64,000 nucleotides of DNA, taken from positions 50,530,001-50,594,000 of the forward strand of contig OY292278.1 of assembly GCA_958496175.1 (NCBI GenBank). Direction: 5' to 3'. Made by a program: the position numbers and the translations under genes. Position 1 is the stretch's first letter. The number at the start of each line of letters is the position of its first letter. This stretch comes from Sisyra terminalis (Eukaryota > Arthropoda > Insecta > Neuroptera > Sisyridae). Of the stretch, positions 11,582 through 23,750 are shown piece after piece. Below the pieces are notes generated by a model that saw nothing but the letters and a program-made list of their open reading frames with translations, was not told the origin of the DNA and made no database searches.

Positions 11582-12951
11582 ATTTAAAGGATGATAATAT
11601 TTGCACCTCTTCCATTGAGTGTTTTAAAAGAGTTAAAGGGGGTGGAGAAGTGAACATTTTATGTTATTTGGTTGTCCATAAAAACATCCTTAAAATTTCG
11701 GTTTCTGTATGCATTTTTTGGTGCAATCACCGCCGACTAAGACATCGTATACAGATTAAAATGTCATACTGACATTGACTGCAATTTGCTTTCAAACGAT
11801 TGGTTGCAAGAAACAAAAATTTAAAATTTTTCCATGACCAACTAGATAGTTCTTCCGATTTAAAAATATCTAATTTTTGCTGATAAAAGTGAAAATTTCA
11901 CTTGAAATCTTACAATTTTAGACTCAATTGCTTTTTTTCCCTTGGAATTAAATACCTATGTCCTAATACAGGGCCAAGCGTCTACGACAAAGTTTAACCA
12001 ATATTACTCAACGAAAAAAAAAAGAATATCGTAATTGTAGGGTCAATTTATATAATACCTAATTAAAGACCTGATCCAAGTTGTAGTGTTATGTCTGGCC
12101 TAAGACTACTTGCCAGACTTGGCCTTTATATAAATTCCTACCTGGATTGTCAATTGTTTTTAAACGGCAACCTTGATTTTTGTTTACATAGCACACCCAA
12201 AATGAAACCATTCTAAAATTATATATTTTTGCAAGTGTAACAATTTTAAAGCATTCATTGTTGCCTATATGAGCGAATAAATCTATTTTGGCTGGTGTGA
12301 CCATTGCAATATTGGTTCATTAATCATCACCCTAGTCAATTATGTTAATAAGCAATAATTTATTTGCCTGATTTTAATAATAATAATATCCGTCCAAGGC
12401 CACAACGTTAATGATTTCACATTCATAAAATACACACATACCTACTACACATATTGACAAATAAAAATAGCTACCATAATGCACCTGTTTTCTCATATAT
12501 GTGCAAGTGTCCTACACCAATTAAAATTCGACCTTATTTGTCTCTGCAAATCAAAACTTCATTCCAACTTTTGTGACTAATTATTTAATAAAAAAAAAAA
12601 CATTCCACCTGCCAAGAATAAAATGAATCATAACTGCAACGGTTTGTTTTTCCGCAAACATTAAATGTTTGTGAAAATTTTTCTTGTTTCCCATAAATCA
12701 TCACAGAAACGTTGTCATAATCGCTAATGCGTTTTTTGCATTGCAGACTTTATATTTTTAATGCAAAATCTATTATACGTAGTATATGCGACTGTTGTAG
12801 AAAACCCTTCTTAATAATTCATTGTTGTAATCTTTTCCGTTGTTCTTACCAACGATAATTGAGTGTGCTGATGAGAGCCAAGCTTTCGCTTTGTAGTTAA
12901 TGTATGAAAATTGAGGATTGTAAATAAATTTACCGATAAATGCACTTAGAA

Positions 12952-13050
12952 AAATAACTTTTGCTGTCTATATCGAAATGATGGTGAATCCTGTTTCCTC
13001 TGGAAGACTGAAAATTTCTCGAATGATATCTAATTGAAAATTCGGTCTTG
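12952..13050 (+). repeat. Left member of a direct repeat flanking the 2-kb inverted repeat
   Basis: From AATAACTTTTGCTGTCTATA to AATTCGGTCTTG. It is repeated in the same orientation at 15168-15265 with roughly 85% identity by eye. It immediately abuts the left arm. Confidence 0.75.
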
Positions 13051-13051
13051 T

Positions 13052-15097
13052 AGGATCCACATGGCGAGTTGGCCCCCAAATAGGAACCTATGTCAAAACT
13101 TATGTTAAATTATCGACTTGATTAACAAACACATTTTATATACTTTTCACGACCAAATTCCTCTTTGATCTTGAGATATGGGCAAAAATGTCCCCCCGCA
13201 TGGCAGTTTTTCAAAATTATAGATCTCAAAAATTAATTAAGCTAGAGAAGTGAAACCAAAGTGAGGCTTTTGATTATTTTACAGAGTATATCATATGTTT
13301 CTGTGAAATTTTTAGAAAAAAAAATTATACAAAAAAAATCCAAAAAACAAACGAATTAATTTTTTTTTATGTATTCTCTGAAAATGACAATCACGAAAAA
13401 AATATATATTATGCTTCTACATGAGCACTATAACTCATAAAAATTGCGTGCAAAAATATATGGTGCAACACTTTGAAAAAAAAAAATGAAATGTGATTTA
13501 CGCCTAATAGTACACTTCGGTTTTATTTTTAAAACTTTTATTAAAATTTTTATTAGTTTTGTTTTTTTTTTTGTTTTTCTATATTTACTCTTTAGATGAT
13601 TACTTTCAAGATACCTTGTTGGGTTTTTAGGTCCTTTTTCCCAACATAAGAAATAGAGAATTATTTATTTTTAGTATTCGCATAAAATTTTATTTTGTAA
13701 AGAGGGAAAGAGCAACTGCTCTGGCACTCAAGCTTTTAATTTTTGTAAATAACTAAATTGTACTGGTAATGGACCAATAAAGAATTTTATATATTTAAAA
13801 AAACTTTCAAGATCAAAATAACTGATTCCAAAAGAAAAAGAACAACTAGTGTTCAATTTTTATTAAAATAAGAATAAAAAAAAATTTCCTGTTATAATTT
13901 CTTACAACTGGAATTCTATGCATCTCCAATTAATTCTGGGTACATATTGACGGCATCTGAATTACTTGGTTTTCTTCGTTTAGCTTAGGATATTGTTCAC
14001 AGACCCATACCAAAATTTTTATAGGTTCTATTTAAAGTAGGCGAATAAATGAACAATCAAATAATATTTTAAAACAATGTGTAAAATAAGCACCTAACAT
14101 CATTAGGGTAGAAGTCAAATCAAGGCATATGTATAAATAGCAAAGTCGGTCGTATATACAATGATTATATTTCGAATGATAAAGATTGCAATAGTATTTT
14201 CCGTTATTCCTGTGGTTCTCCAATAGAAATTTTACAGTGGGATATTGTTCTCATGCAACAGATTTTATTTGTTATTTTTCATATGAACAATAATTATCCA
14301 GAATTCTGTGTCTTACGAGATACTAACGAAATTATTTTAGGTTCATAATATTCCAGTTGTAATAAATTATAGCAGTGACGATAATTTTTTTTATTCTTAT
14401 TTTAATAAAAATTGAACACAAGTTGTGTTTTTTTCTTTTGGAATCAATTATTTTGATCTTGAAAGTAATCATCTTAAGAGTAAATAGTAAAACAAAGAAA
14501 CTAATAATTTTTTTTATGTTTCCTTAGACTTACAATTATGAAAGTAATATATGTTTTGCTCTTATATGTGGCCTATTGTTTATTGAAATTTTGTGACAAA
14601 AAAAGTTGGTGAAATACTTCGAAAAAAAATAAAACCGAGGTATACTATTAGGCGTAGGTCACATTTCATTTTTTTTCAAGGTGTTGCACCACTTATTTTT
14701 TCACGCAATTTTTATGAGTTATAGTGCTCATGTGGAAGCATAAAATATATTTTTTTCGTGATTGTCATTTTCAGAGAACACATAGAAAAAAATTTTTCAT
14801 TTGTTTTTTGAATTTTTTTTGTACAATTTTTTTTTCTAAAAATTTCAAAAAAATATGATATACTCTGTAAAATAATCTACAGCCTCGCGTTGATTTCACA
14901 TCTCTAGCTTAATTAGTTTTTGAGATATATAACTTTGAAAAATAGCCATGCGGGGGGACATTTTTGTCCATATCTCCAGGTCAAAGAGGAATTTGGTCAC
15001 GAAAAGTATATAAAATGTGTTTGTATATATAGCCGGTATTTTAATATAAGTTTCGACATGGGTTCCTATTTGGGGACCAACTCGCCATGTGGATCCT
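13052..15097. mobile_element. 2-kb long-inverted-repeat element
   Basis: Arms begin AGGATCCACATGGCGAGTTG and end with its complement. They stay paired for most of their length (for example CCCCCCGCATGGC near 13193 against GCCATGCGGGGGG near 14947) down to about 13910 and 14345. A 430-bp unpaired centre lies between. The left arm has an extra segment at about 13630-13800. There is no transposase, and the terminal bases do not give a clear target duplication. Direct repeats of about 100 bp lie outside both arms. Confidence 0.75.
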
Positions 15098-15167
15098 GCT
15101 AGACCCTTTACGAACAAATGGACTTGGAAAAATATAGGAGTGACGATATATCAATTGGAGTTATAAA

Positions 15168-15265
15168 AATAACTTTTCCTTTCCATATCGAAATGGTGAT
15201 GTTTCCTCTTTCTCTTGGAAGAAGGTTGAAAATTTCTCGAATCATATTTAATTGAAAATTCGGTC
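15168..15265 (+). repeat. Right member of the direct repeat flanking the 2-kb inverted repeat
   Basis: From AATAACTTTTCCTTTCCATA to AATTCGGTCTTG, separated from the right arm by about 70 bases. Far too long for a normal target duplication, so more likely a segmental duplication. Confidence 0.75.
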
Positions 15266-15477
15266 TTGATATAAATCTAAGCTAAAAGAAAATGTCAAAT
15301 TATTGATCAATTTTTTTTTTAAATCAGAAATGATGAGTTTATAATTACCATATCTGTGCTAAATGTCAACAGAAGAGTCGTTTGAATCAATATTTGAACA
15401 GAAAACGTATTCTCTATATTTCCTAGGTATACAATCAATATTATGGCATTGTTATTGTGTATATAATTGAGTATATC

Positions 15478-15690
15478 TAATTGTTACTTACATAAAAGAA
15501 ACAACGCCTTAGTCATATCTAAAAATAAAAAGTATTAGATATTTCAATTTCCTCTTTGAAATTTATTATCTCAACAAAAATGATATGGGGAAAATGTACG
15601 GTGATGATACTATTGGTTCATAAACGACTTTTATTCACCTTTAGATAATCGAAATACTTTAGTGAAAAATTTTGAAGCACTGGTACTTAT
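15478..15690 (+). repeat. 210-bp direct repeat, left copy
   Basis: It starts TAATTGTTACTTACATAAAA, ends at the family A2 boundary (CACTGGTACTTAT), and recurs at 18091-18312. Between the copies lie A2, A3 and the nested TTAA element. Confidence 0.8.
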
Positions 15691-16700
15691 TAGACTGATT
15701 CAAAAAAAATGATGATTTTTTTTAATTATATCGAAAATATTGTTGGGAATGACAAAAAAATTCTGTGAAAGTTTAAGCTCTTAATGTTAATATTAACAGG
15801 TGCCGCATCGCAAATTTCGATTTTCCATTTAAATAACATGGGAACCAATATTCTATTGCACTTTGGAATTTTATAGCTCACGTTGGTGACAATATTTCGG
15901 AATGATCAAGGTATATTCTTATAGAAAATTAAACGATCTATAAAAAAGGTCTCAAACAAGTTTTTGATATATTTATTCCCTCAAAAGTTATTGGACGCCA
16001 AAGTTGAACTAAAGAGAAATTTTAATATTTTTTAAATTTTTTGACGCAATCATCAATTTTATGAGAAAATTTTATGGGACATTTTTTGTAGAGCACTTTT
16101 TTTCCTATAACTTATCTCGATAAAAGTTTTTGATATTTTTCACAGGTCCACAGGTTCACAGTTATTTAATGAAAAAAAAAATTTTTGTTAAAAATATAAT
16201 AATTCAGGGAATATTCAGTTTAATGCAAATAACTTAGGACCTGTAAATAATATCAAAAACTTTTATGCAGATAAGTCATAGGAAAAAAGTGCTCCACAAA
16301 AACTGTCGTAAAAAATTTTCTCATAACATTCATGGTTGCTTCAAAAAATTTAAAAAATGATAAAATTTCTCTTTAGTTCAACTTTGACCTCGAATAACTT
16401 TTGAAGGAATAAATATACCAAAAACTTGTCCGAGACCTTTTTTGTAGATCGTTCAATTTTCTACAAGAATATATCTTGGTTATTCCGAATTATTGTCACC
16501 AACGTGAGATATAAAATTCCAAAGTGCAAGAGAATATTGTTTCCATGTTATTTAAATGGAAAATCGAAATTTGCGTTGAGGTACCTCCTAATATTAATAT
16601 TAAGAGCTTAAACTTTCACAGGATTTTTTTTTTGTCATTCCCAACAATATTTTCGATATAATTTAAAAAACAAGTTTATCATTTTTGTTGAATCAGTCTA
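15691..16700. mobile_element. Family A palindromic element (A2)
   Basis: 1,010 bp with TAGACTGATTC at the left and GAATCAGTCTA at the right; the arms fold on each other around position 16180. The 8-bp flanks GTACTTAT and GTAAATAT match at 6 of 8 positions and both fit nTnnnnAn. Its open frames come from the palindrome and are not genes. Confidence 0.8.
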
Positions 16701-17036
16701 GTAAATATACAATTTAAAATTATAGGTAAATAAAATATTTTCATGATTTGACCAGGAAACCAAAACCTAAACTAAACATAATAAAGGTAACAATTAATGA
16801 GTTAGATAAGAGTAAATAATTTAAATTTTATAAAAAAACTTTTTTGAAATTTAAAAAAAGGACCTTAAATTTTCCAAGCCTGGCCTTGCTAGCTTTAAAT
16901 GATTTTATATTAGAGAAATAAATCAAATCGAAACCAAAATCAAATGAGTTTTATATTGAAAAACGTCAATTTTTTATCATTTTGTTATAGAAATTGAGCG
17001 CAAAATTAATATTTTAAGGTCACAGTAATACATGTT

Positions 17037-18081
17037 CTACTTCAAAAACTTGGTTGGAGACCTTTTTTGTAGATCGTTCAATTGTCTATAAGAATATCAT
17101 TCCGAAATATTGTTATCAACGTGAGCTATAAAATTCCAAAGTGTGAGAGAATATTGTTCCCATGTCATTTAAGGGGGTATTCTACTCTAGAAATTTGAAA
17201 AAATCAAAAAATTTTTTTTTTCATAATCCGATAGTTTAGATATTCAAAAATATCCTCCTAAAAGGATTTTTCAAAATTCAAATTATTTCCGAAGTTATAG
17301 CGGTTTTGTATGAAGCTGGGATGGCTGATTAAGAGAATGTAAGTAAAACATTACTATTCTATCAATTACGCTGCCTGAAACTTAACGTAAAACTTTAAAC
17401 GCGTTTTTCTCGAAACTGTCTTTTTCAAAACGATACTCACAATTTCTCAGGTATTACTCAACCGATTTACCTGAAATTTTTACAGAGTCTTCTTTATAGA
17501 CTAGTCTATGTCTGGAACTATCCCCATCCCGAAATTTTGAGTTTTACTATTTCTAAAAAATTCGAAACAGTCAAAAAAAGTGGTACAAAAATTGTTTTTT
17601 TTTCAGACAGTCGCCATTTCGTGAAAAAATTTTTTTCATACTTTTCCTTAGTTCCAGACATTGCGACATTATTCTAGATTAATAATCTTTTTTTTTTTTG
17701 GGGGCCAGATTACTAGGAGGGTTGAAATCGTGGGTATGGTCACGTGCCAATTTTTTGAGACCCTCCACTTTATCAGCTGCTAATTTTTGAAATTTTTAAC
17801 ATTTTTTATTTTTTTTTTCTGTATTCTCGAAATGTTAATAAATAACTGATAAAAAAATGGATCGTAAAAATATTAATTGGCTATTTTTTATGACACTTCA
17901 AAAATTACCTGAAATTCATGCCTCTAGACTAGAATACTCCCTTAAATGGAAAATCGAAATTTGCGATGTGGCACCTCTTAATATTAAGAGCTGAAACTTT
18001 CACAGGATTTTTATTGTCATTCCCAACAATATTTTCGATATAATTAAGAAAAAAAATCATAATTTTTTTTGAATCAGTCTA
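17037..18081. mobile_element. Family A right-arm copy (A3), split by a nested TTAA element
   Basis: Only the right half of the palindrome is present. It starts in mid-arm at about 17037 (TTCAAAAACTTGGTTGGAGA) and ends GAATCAGTCTA at 18081. The arm is interrupted at 17173-17941 by another element and reads on cleanly when that is removed. Confidence 0.75.
17173..17941. mobile_element. TTAA-flanked MITE (piggyBac-like target), copy 1
   Basis: 769 bp between two TTAA sites (17169-17172, 17942-17945). Inverted ends are GGGGGTATTCTACTCTAG and GGGAGTATTCTAGTCTAG (read inward). Removing it restores the family A arm ...ATTTAAATGG..., confirming the target duplication. The interior holds CTTTAAACGCGTTTTTCTCG near 17394. 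No transposase. Confidence 0.88.
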
Positions 18082-18090
18082 ATTCAAATA

Positions 18091-18312
18091 ATTGTTACTT
18101 ACATAAAAGAAACAACGCCTTAGTCATATCTAAAAATAAAAAGTATCAGTTTGATATTTCAATTTCCTCTATGAAATTTACTATCTCAACAAAAATGATA
18201 TGGTAAAAATTTACGGTGATGATATAGGCTAAACTATTGGTTCATAAACGACCATTATTCTCCTTTAGATAATCGAAATACTTTAGTGAAGAATTTGAAG
18301 CATTGGTAGTTA
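18091..18312 (+). repeat. 210-bp direct repeat, right copy
   Basis: Starts TAATTGTTACTTACATAAAA and ends CATTGGTAGTTAT. Short indels separate it from the left copy. It follows 10 bases after the end of A3. Confidence 0.8.
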
Positions 18313-18699
18313 TATTCTCACAATCGTAACACGCACACGTGTTAAATTCGCGTTAACCATTTGGCGTTATATATTAAAACGCTTTTTTATTATTCAACTC
18401 GAAATACAATAGTTCCATTTATACTACCACCACACACTACATGATAACTATTGTATATTGAGTTGTATTTTTATAAAGTGATTGAACGAAGGCGTAAATT
18501 CCCCGTCCAAGTCAACATTGGAAAGAAGTGAATGTTTTGAGAAAGATAAAAGAGTTTAAATATATAGAGAGAGTGAGGGATTTTATTAAAAGACTGTGAT
18601 GTCCGTTTTGAAGCGTGACATAAAAGAAGAGTGAGCTTTTGTCATAATCCGATTTGCTACTTAAATCCCAGTTGGAAAAAGACGAAAAACGAAATAAGG

Positions 18700-18960
18700 T
18701 TTCCTCATAGTGTGGAATGGTTTGGGAAAATTCGTCGTCGTGCGTACAACATGGCCGCGTCGAGCGGCTTGGGGGACGGATTGGTGGCGGCGGTGGCGAC
18801 CCTGCGGGATCAATTCCCGTATATAACACGGCAAGGAGTCGGCTCACTAACTCGCGAGGCTGTTTGCATTTATATGGGACCGTGTGAGGGATGCAGGGTG
18901 GACTGTGTAGCACCATCTTCCTGTTCCGTGTCTTCGGTTGCCGCGTGAATTTTCTTCCTC
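18700..18960. other. CpG-rich island, possible promoter or first exon
   Basis: About 240 bases are far richer in GC and CpG than anything else nearby. On the plus strand an ATG at 18751 in a strong context (CAACATGG) opens 65 codons beginning MAASSGLGDGLVAAVATLRD and ending in TGA at 18946. A 165-aa antisense frame also spans it. TATATAAC-type and ATTTATATGGG motifs lie within. No family is recognised on either strand. It could be the 5' end of a gene extending out of view. Confidence 0.35.
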
Positions 18961-19576
18961 CTGGAATATAAAGGAAAATATTTTCACAAGACACATTCAA
19001 CAGCTTCAACTTACATACTTTTCGGAGATATGTACGTACGTACGAAAAACGTGCACTCGGGAAATTTCATAAAATGTTATCTCAACATAAAACTGTCAAC
19101 ATTCATGTGCTTGGACTTGTCTCTCTTCAAAATCCATAAAAATCTTCCAGTTCTCATTTTTTTTTCATCACACTGAAGAAAAAATACACAGTTCCAATTT
19201 TCAACCCTTAGCAACTTGATAAATCTAATTTGATAAAGCGAAACGAATACAAATAACCGCTGTTTCCACATGAATTATTAAAATCGGTTTAAAAATTCTT
19301 TTAAAGGTAAATTTCTGGTATGAATTCATATGGGAAAGTTCATTATGAAAATTATGTTTGTTTAAGTTGAAATATTTATCAGGGCAGACCTTATTAAGGT
19401 ATAATGTGCGTGTAAGACGAAAAGCCGGCTTTATCCGCAATGCATTATCTATATAGATACGATTTTTTTTTTAATAACATGCAAATATTATAGTTATACA
19501 ATTCTCAAGAATTTCCTAGATAATTTCGGTATTTAACACATTTACCACCCTTGTTGATAAAATACAACATAATTAC

Positions 19577-21455
19577 TAGACGAGGCCAAAAAAATCGACT
19601 ATTTTTTTTTTTGAAAAGTATATCGAAAATATTGTTCAGGGTGACCAAAAAAAAAATATCGGGAAAATTTGAGCCCTTAATATTAATATTTAGAGGTCTA
19701 TCATCTTTAATTTCGATATTTTATTAGTGCTTTCATTTTTGCGTCAATGCTATCAAACTATCAAAGTAAAAAAATTCATCTGCACATATATTTATAGAAA
19801 ATTAAACTCCCAACAAAAAACGTTTCTTTGAAAATTTTTGCCAGACACGCCGTTTCCGAATAATCAAGCTTCTGACATTGATATAATTTTTAGATTTATC
19901 TTCTTTATTTTAGAATTTTGTAACTAACGAACAAATAAATATATAGAAATAGACAATATAGATTCTTGAAGAAAATTTAATGCTCTACAAAAAAGGTCTC
20001 CTAACGTTTTTACATTAAATCACTCTTTCAAAAGTTATTTACAATTAAATTATTGTTTTTTCCGTTGTTGAACCAATTTTTTTTGGAAAAGTATATCGAA
20101 AATATTGTTTAAAGTGACAAAAAAAATATCCGGTAGGTTTGACCCCTTAATCAGTGGCGTAGCTACCTAGGGACTAGGCGAGGCATTGCCCCGGGGCTCT
20201 CAAGCTTTGGGGGCCCTCGAAATTTTGGAAATTCATCAAGCCTGGATTTAAACGAAATCATTGAAACTTTTGCGAAAACTAAAGCTTGGAAAAATTGTAA
20301 ATATAATTGTTATTTAGTCAGTTGGTAGGCCTGACCTTTATATAATAATCCCTTGAATCTTCTCTATTTCGGGTTATTAGCCAAATCTACACCAAGTATT
20401 AATTGTAATTTATGTTGTTACTGTTTAATATTTTTATTACCTGGTCTGCAGTGCACAAAAAAGAGCTTAAGTAGCTTAGAATTTTTAAAGTATTTGTATA
20501 TTTCATATTTTTATTTGATAAAACCTAATCAGTTTACAAGCAGTGGGGCCCCAATTTTTAATTTGCCCCAGGGCCCTTGGTTACCTAGCTACGCCACTGC
20601 CCTTAATATGAATATTAAGAGGTCTATCATCTTTAATGTCGAATTTTTATTTGTGCTTTCATTTTTGCCTCAGTGGTGTCAAACTATCAAGATAAAAAAA
20701 TTCATCTGCACAAATATTTATAGAAAATTTAACTCCCTACAAAAAAGGTCTCTCTGAAAATTTTTGCCAGACACGCTGTTTCCGAATAATCAAGCTTCAA
20801 ACATTGATATAATTTTTAGATTTACCTTCTTTATTTTGGAATTTTGTAACTGACGAACAAATAACTATATAGAAATGAACAATATAGATTCTTGAAGGGA
20901 ATTTAAGGCTCTACAAAAAAGGTCTGATAACGTTTTTACATAAAATCACTTTTTCAAAAGTTATTCACAATTAAAGTTGAAGGAAAATTTAAATTATTGT
21001 TTTTTTCGTTGTTGAACCAATTTTGAAAGAGTGATTTTATGTAAAAACGTTAAGAGACCTTTTTTGTAGAGCATTAAATTCCCTTTCAAGAATCTAAATT
21101 GGTCATTTCTATATAGTTATTTGTTCATTAGTTACAAAATTTCAAAATAAAGAAGATAAATCTAAAAATTATATCAATGTTTGAAGCTTGATTATTCGGA
21201 AACAGCGTGTCTGGCAAAAAATTTCAGAGAGACCTTTTTTGTAGGGAGTTAAATTTTCTATAAATATATGTGCAGATGAATTTTTTTGCCTTGATAGTTT
21301 GACAGCATTGACGCAAAAATGAAAGCACAAATAAAAAATCGAAATTAAAGATGATAGACCTCTTAATATTAATATTAAGGGCTCAAACTTCCCGATAAGA
21401 ACAATATTTTTGATATACTTTTCAAAAAGAAATAGTCGATTTTTTTCCCCCTCTA
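19577..21455. mobile_element. Family B elements, tandem or nested (B2)
   Basis: A left arm from TAGACGAGGCC runs to about 20061. A second left arm, without its terminal bases, then starts (AAAAGTATATCGAAAATATTG). This second one is interrupted by a hAT MITE at 20152-20599 and pairs with a right arm that ends near 21455 (TTTTTTCCCCCTCTA). So one truncated and one near-complete copy are joined. Confidence 0.7.
20152..20599. mobile_element. hAT-type MITE nested in family B
   Basis: 448 bp with inverted ends CAGTGGCGTAGCTACCTAGG and CCTAGCTACGCCACTG, and a perfect 8-bp duplication CCCTTAAT at 20144-20151 and 20600-20607. The subterminal GC-rich blocks (GCCCCGGGGC, TGGGGCCCC) contrast with the AT-rich host. 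No transposase is present. Terminal CAG and 8-bp duplications are standard for hAT. Confidence 0.92.
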
Positions 21456-21459
21456 ATAA

Positions 21460-23750
21460 TCCTTTATACAATATCAAAAGAGGCCGCCAAATATCTATGT
21501 GCATTATAACTCCAAAATGTATTTCCCATTAAATAATGAACAGATGATCACTGAATTATGATAATACATAAGTTGTGCATACTAATTATAACACATGTAA
21601 CACAATCCGGTTTATGAATTAAACATATTTTTTTCTCACCCTACACAAATTTCCAATCAAAACATTTATTATAATAAGAAACTGAAAGACAAATACTATT
21701 TGCATAAAAATAAAACAATTACTGTAAGAGTGTCGTCTTTGATGTTACTTTTACAGCCATAAGTAGTTTATCTTTCTGTGAGGAAAATTTCAACGTTAAA
21801 AAAACGGCGACGACGATATTTCTCTGAGAAATAACAAACCGTACAACGTTTTACATATGCGCTATTTTTCTATCTTTACTATTTTTCTACTGTGTCAACG
21901 ATTATTTTTCCAAATGAAATTTTACTCCTTTTTTGCCCCACTCCGTCTAGACTTGGAGGAAAAAAAAAACACACGCGTCGTTTTTATGTAAATCGCCTTA
22001 TTGTTATAAATTATCTCAATACTTTAAACACCCGTGCATATTATTGCTTCGAGGGAATTACATTTTTTTTACTTGTAATTTAAAAATTAACGTTTTTTTT
22101 TCTCTATGTAAGTGAAATTATGAAGTTGTGGAACGTTGGTAGAAATTTCTCATTAAAGTCAATGGGGGCATGGGACGAAAACTATAACGGACGAGACAGT
22201 ATTGTTCCATAACTAACGCCAATCCGGCTGGCTACTAATTTTAATGGTATAATGCAAAGTTTGCTAATGTCATTATAAATGGTGTTTTAAAGTTACAATG
22301 CACTAAACTCTGGCAGATCTATGACTATGAACTTTCTCACGTAAAAAAGACAGGTAAAAAGATTTAATTTACGTTTAATTTTGAGTTCACAGTCAAGGTT
22401 TGTAATCACTTATTTGATCTTTGCAGTCAGAGGAAAAATAAAATTGACTTTTTCAAGGAACTTAATTATTATAAAAGGTTTAGATTGAGCTTTGGCTCTA
22501 ATCCTGATTTCTTGCACAGAACAAATTCTTCAGGACTAAATCGATTAGGTTCAATTTTTCAAGTCTTTTCCACTTCTATAGAATCGAGGCGATCATTATT
22601 CACCTAAAAAAAATAAAAATAAATTAAAATTCTCAAAAACTAAACATATATTAATTATCCTATTTACCTTTTTCGGGTAGGTACCTACTCTTGTTTTTGG
22701 GTATGGAAATATAAAGTTTATAGGCTCAAGTATTTTGATGGCTCTATAATAATAATTAGCATGAGAATAACAGGGAAACAGTTTTGACATTAACATAACG
22801 CCCTTTTTAATGAACTGCCTGTTTATATATGCTTTTATTATTATTATTACACACCCTTGACATACATAATTACCCTGCCAATATTCTTGGCCAAGTTAAT
22901 TTTTCCTCATTAACAGGAAATGACTGGGGGCATTCATTAGTAGCGGGTGGCGCGTTTCGAAAAGTTTAACGATAAATAATTTTTCAATTAAAGAACACCT
23001 CGTTCATTTTTTTTTCACTCAACCAATACAAATTAATCATCGTTTTTTTTTTTTGAGTTGCACCCTTGTTTTCCTTGAAAAAAATATTTTTATAGTTAAA
23101 AATTGGTTTTAAGTAAGTTTAAAGTATAATTGATTTCAGTACATAAGTAATCAATTAAGGACAAATTAAAAACATTGCCTCATAAGAAAATTCTGTTTTG
23201 TATTAGATTTTTCGTTAAACTACCAATGAAAAATGCATTCTTGCTAAACTTTTAATTTTTTCCTTTAATGTCTGAAACAGTGAATGGCTGTGTATAAACA
23301 ACACACATAACAAATTGCATATGTTTGAATGAAATTAATTAAAAATGCATACAGTGTGTGCAACGTGCATCATATGTGCTCCACGTTATGTTTCCAACGA
23401 AATTTTACGACATGATTGTGTTTTGAAACTAATCGTTTTTAAGACTTCACCTACATTTCGTAGTTAATGAGGAAAATAAAATGTAATTTTATGGTTTCCG
23501 TTTTTAAACTCTTAAACGAATTTTAATGCCAATGTTGACGAAATTAATAAGCAAAGATCCAATGCTTTTGTTGTTTCAATTGATGTTTGTAAGAAAAAAT
23601 TTAGAACTTAGTCAAGTATTAACATATATTCAGACTTGGACTTAGGTGAAAAGATATCCCAGATTGTTTTACCTCTCGTTTTGTGTTTATTTTTTCCGAG
23701 AAATGTTTACTGATCTAAAAATAAGAACGCAATAAGTTAGTTTTAATGTT
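21460..23750. other. Gene-free unique stretch
   Basis: No repeat or gene is supported. 21740-22080 is more complex (AACGGCGACGACGATATTTC) but has no credible exon. The rest is AT-rich with homopolymer runs. Confidence 0.4.

Larger units (their letters stand above)
10541..11915 (+). repeat. Dispersed block D, copy 2, with two insertions
   Basis: Matches the block at 6466-7480 in the same orientation, roughly 85% by eye. It is interrupted by the repeat R copy (about 10730-10992) and by the hAT MITE at 11408-11581. Comparison with copy 1 shows both empty sites. The 128-aa antisense frame here is not a gene. Confidence 0.75.

Noticed and set aside
18512..19009. 165-aa antisense open frame
   Set aside because: Low-complexity Pro/Ser-rich, spans the CpG-rich island and AT-rich flanks, and resembles no family; its length follows from the base composition.
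20353..20757. 134-aa open frame
   Set aside because: Runs from inside the hAT MITE into the family B arm, so it is a junction artefact.
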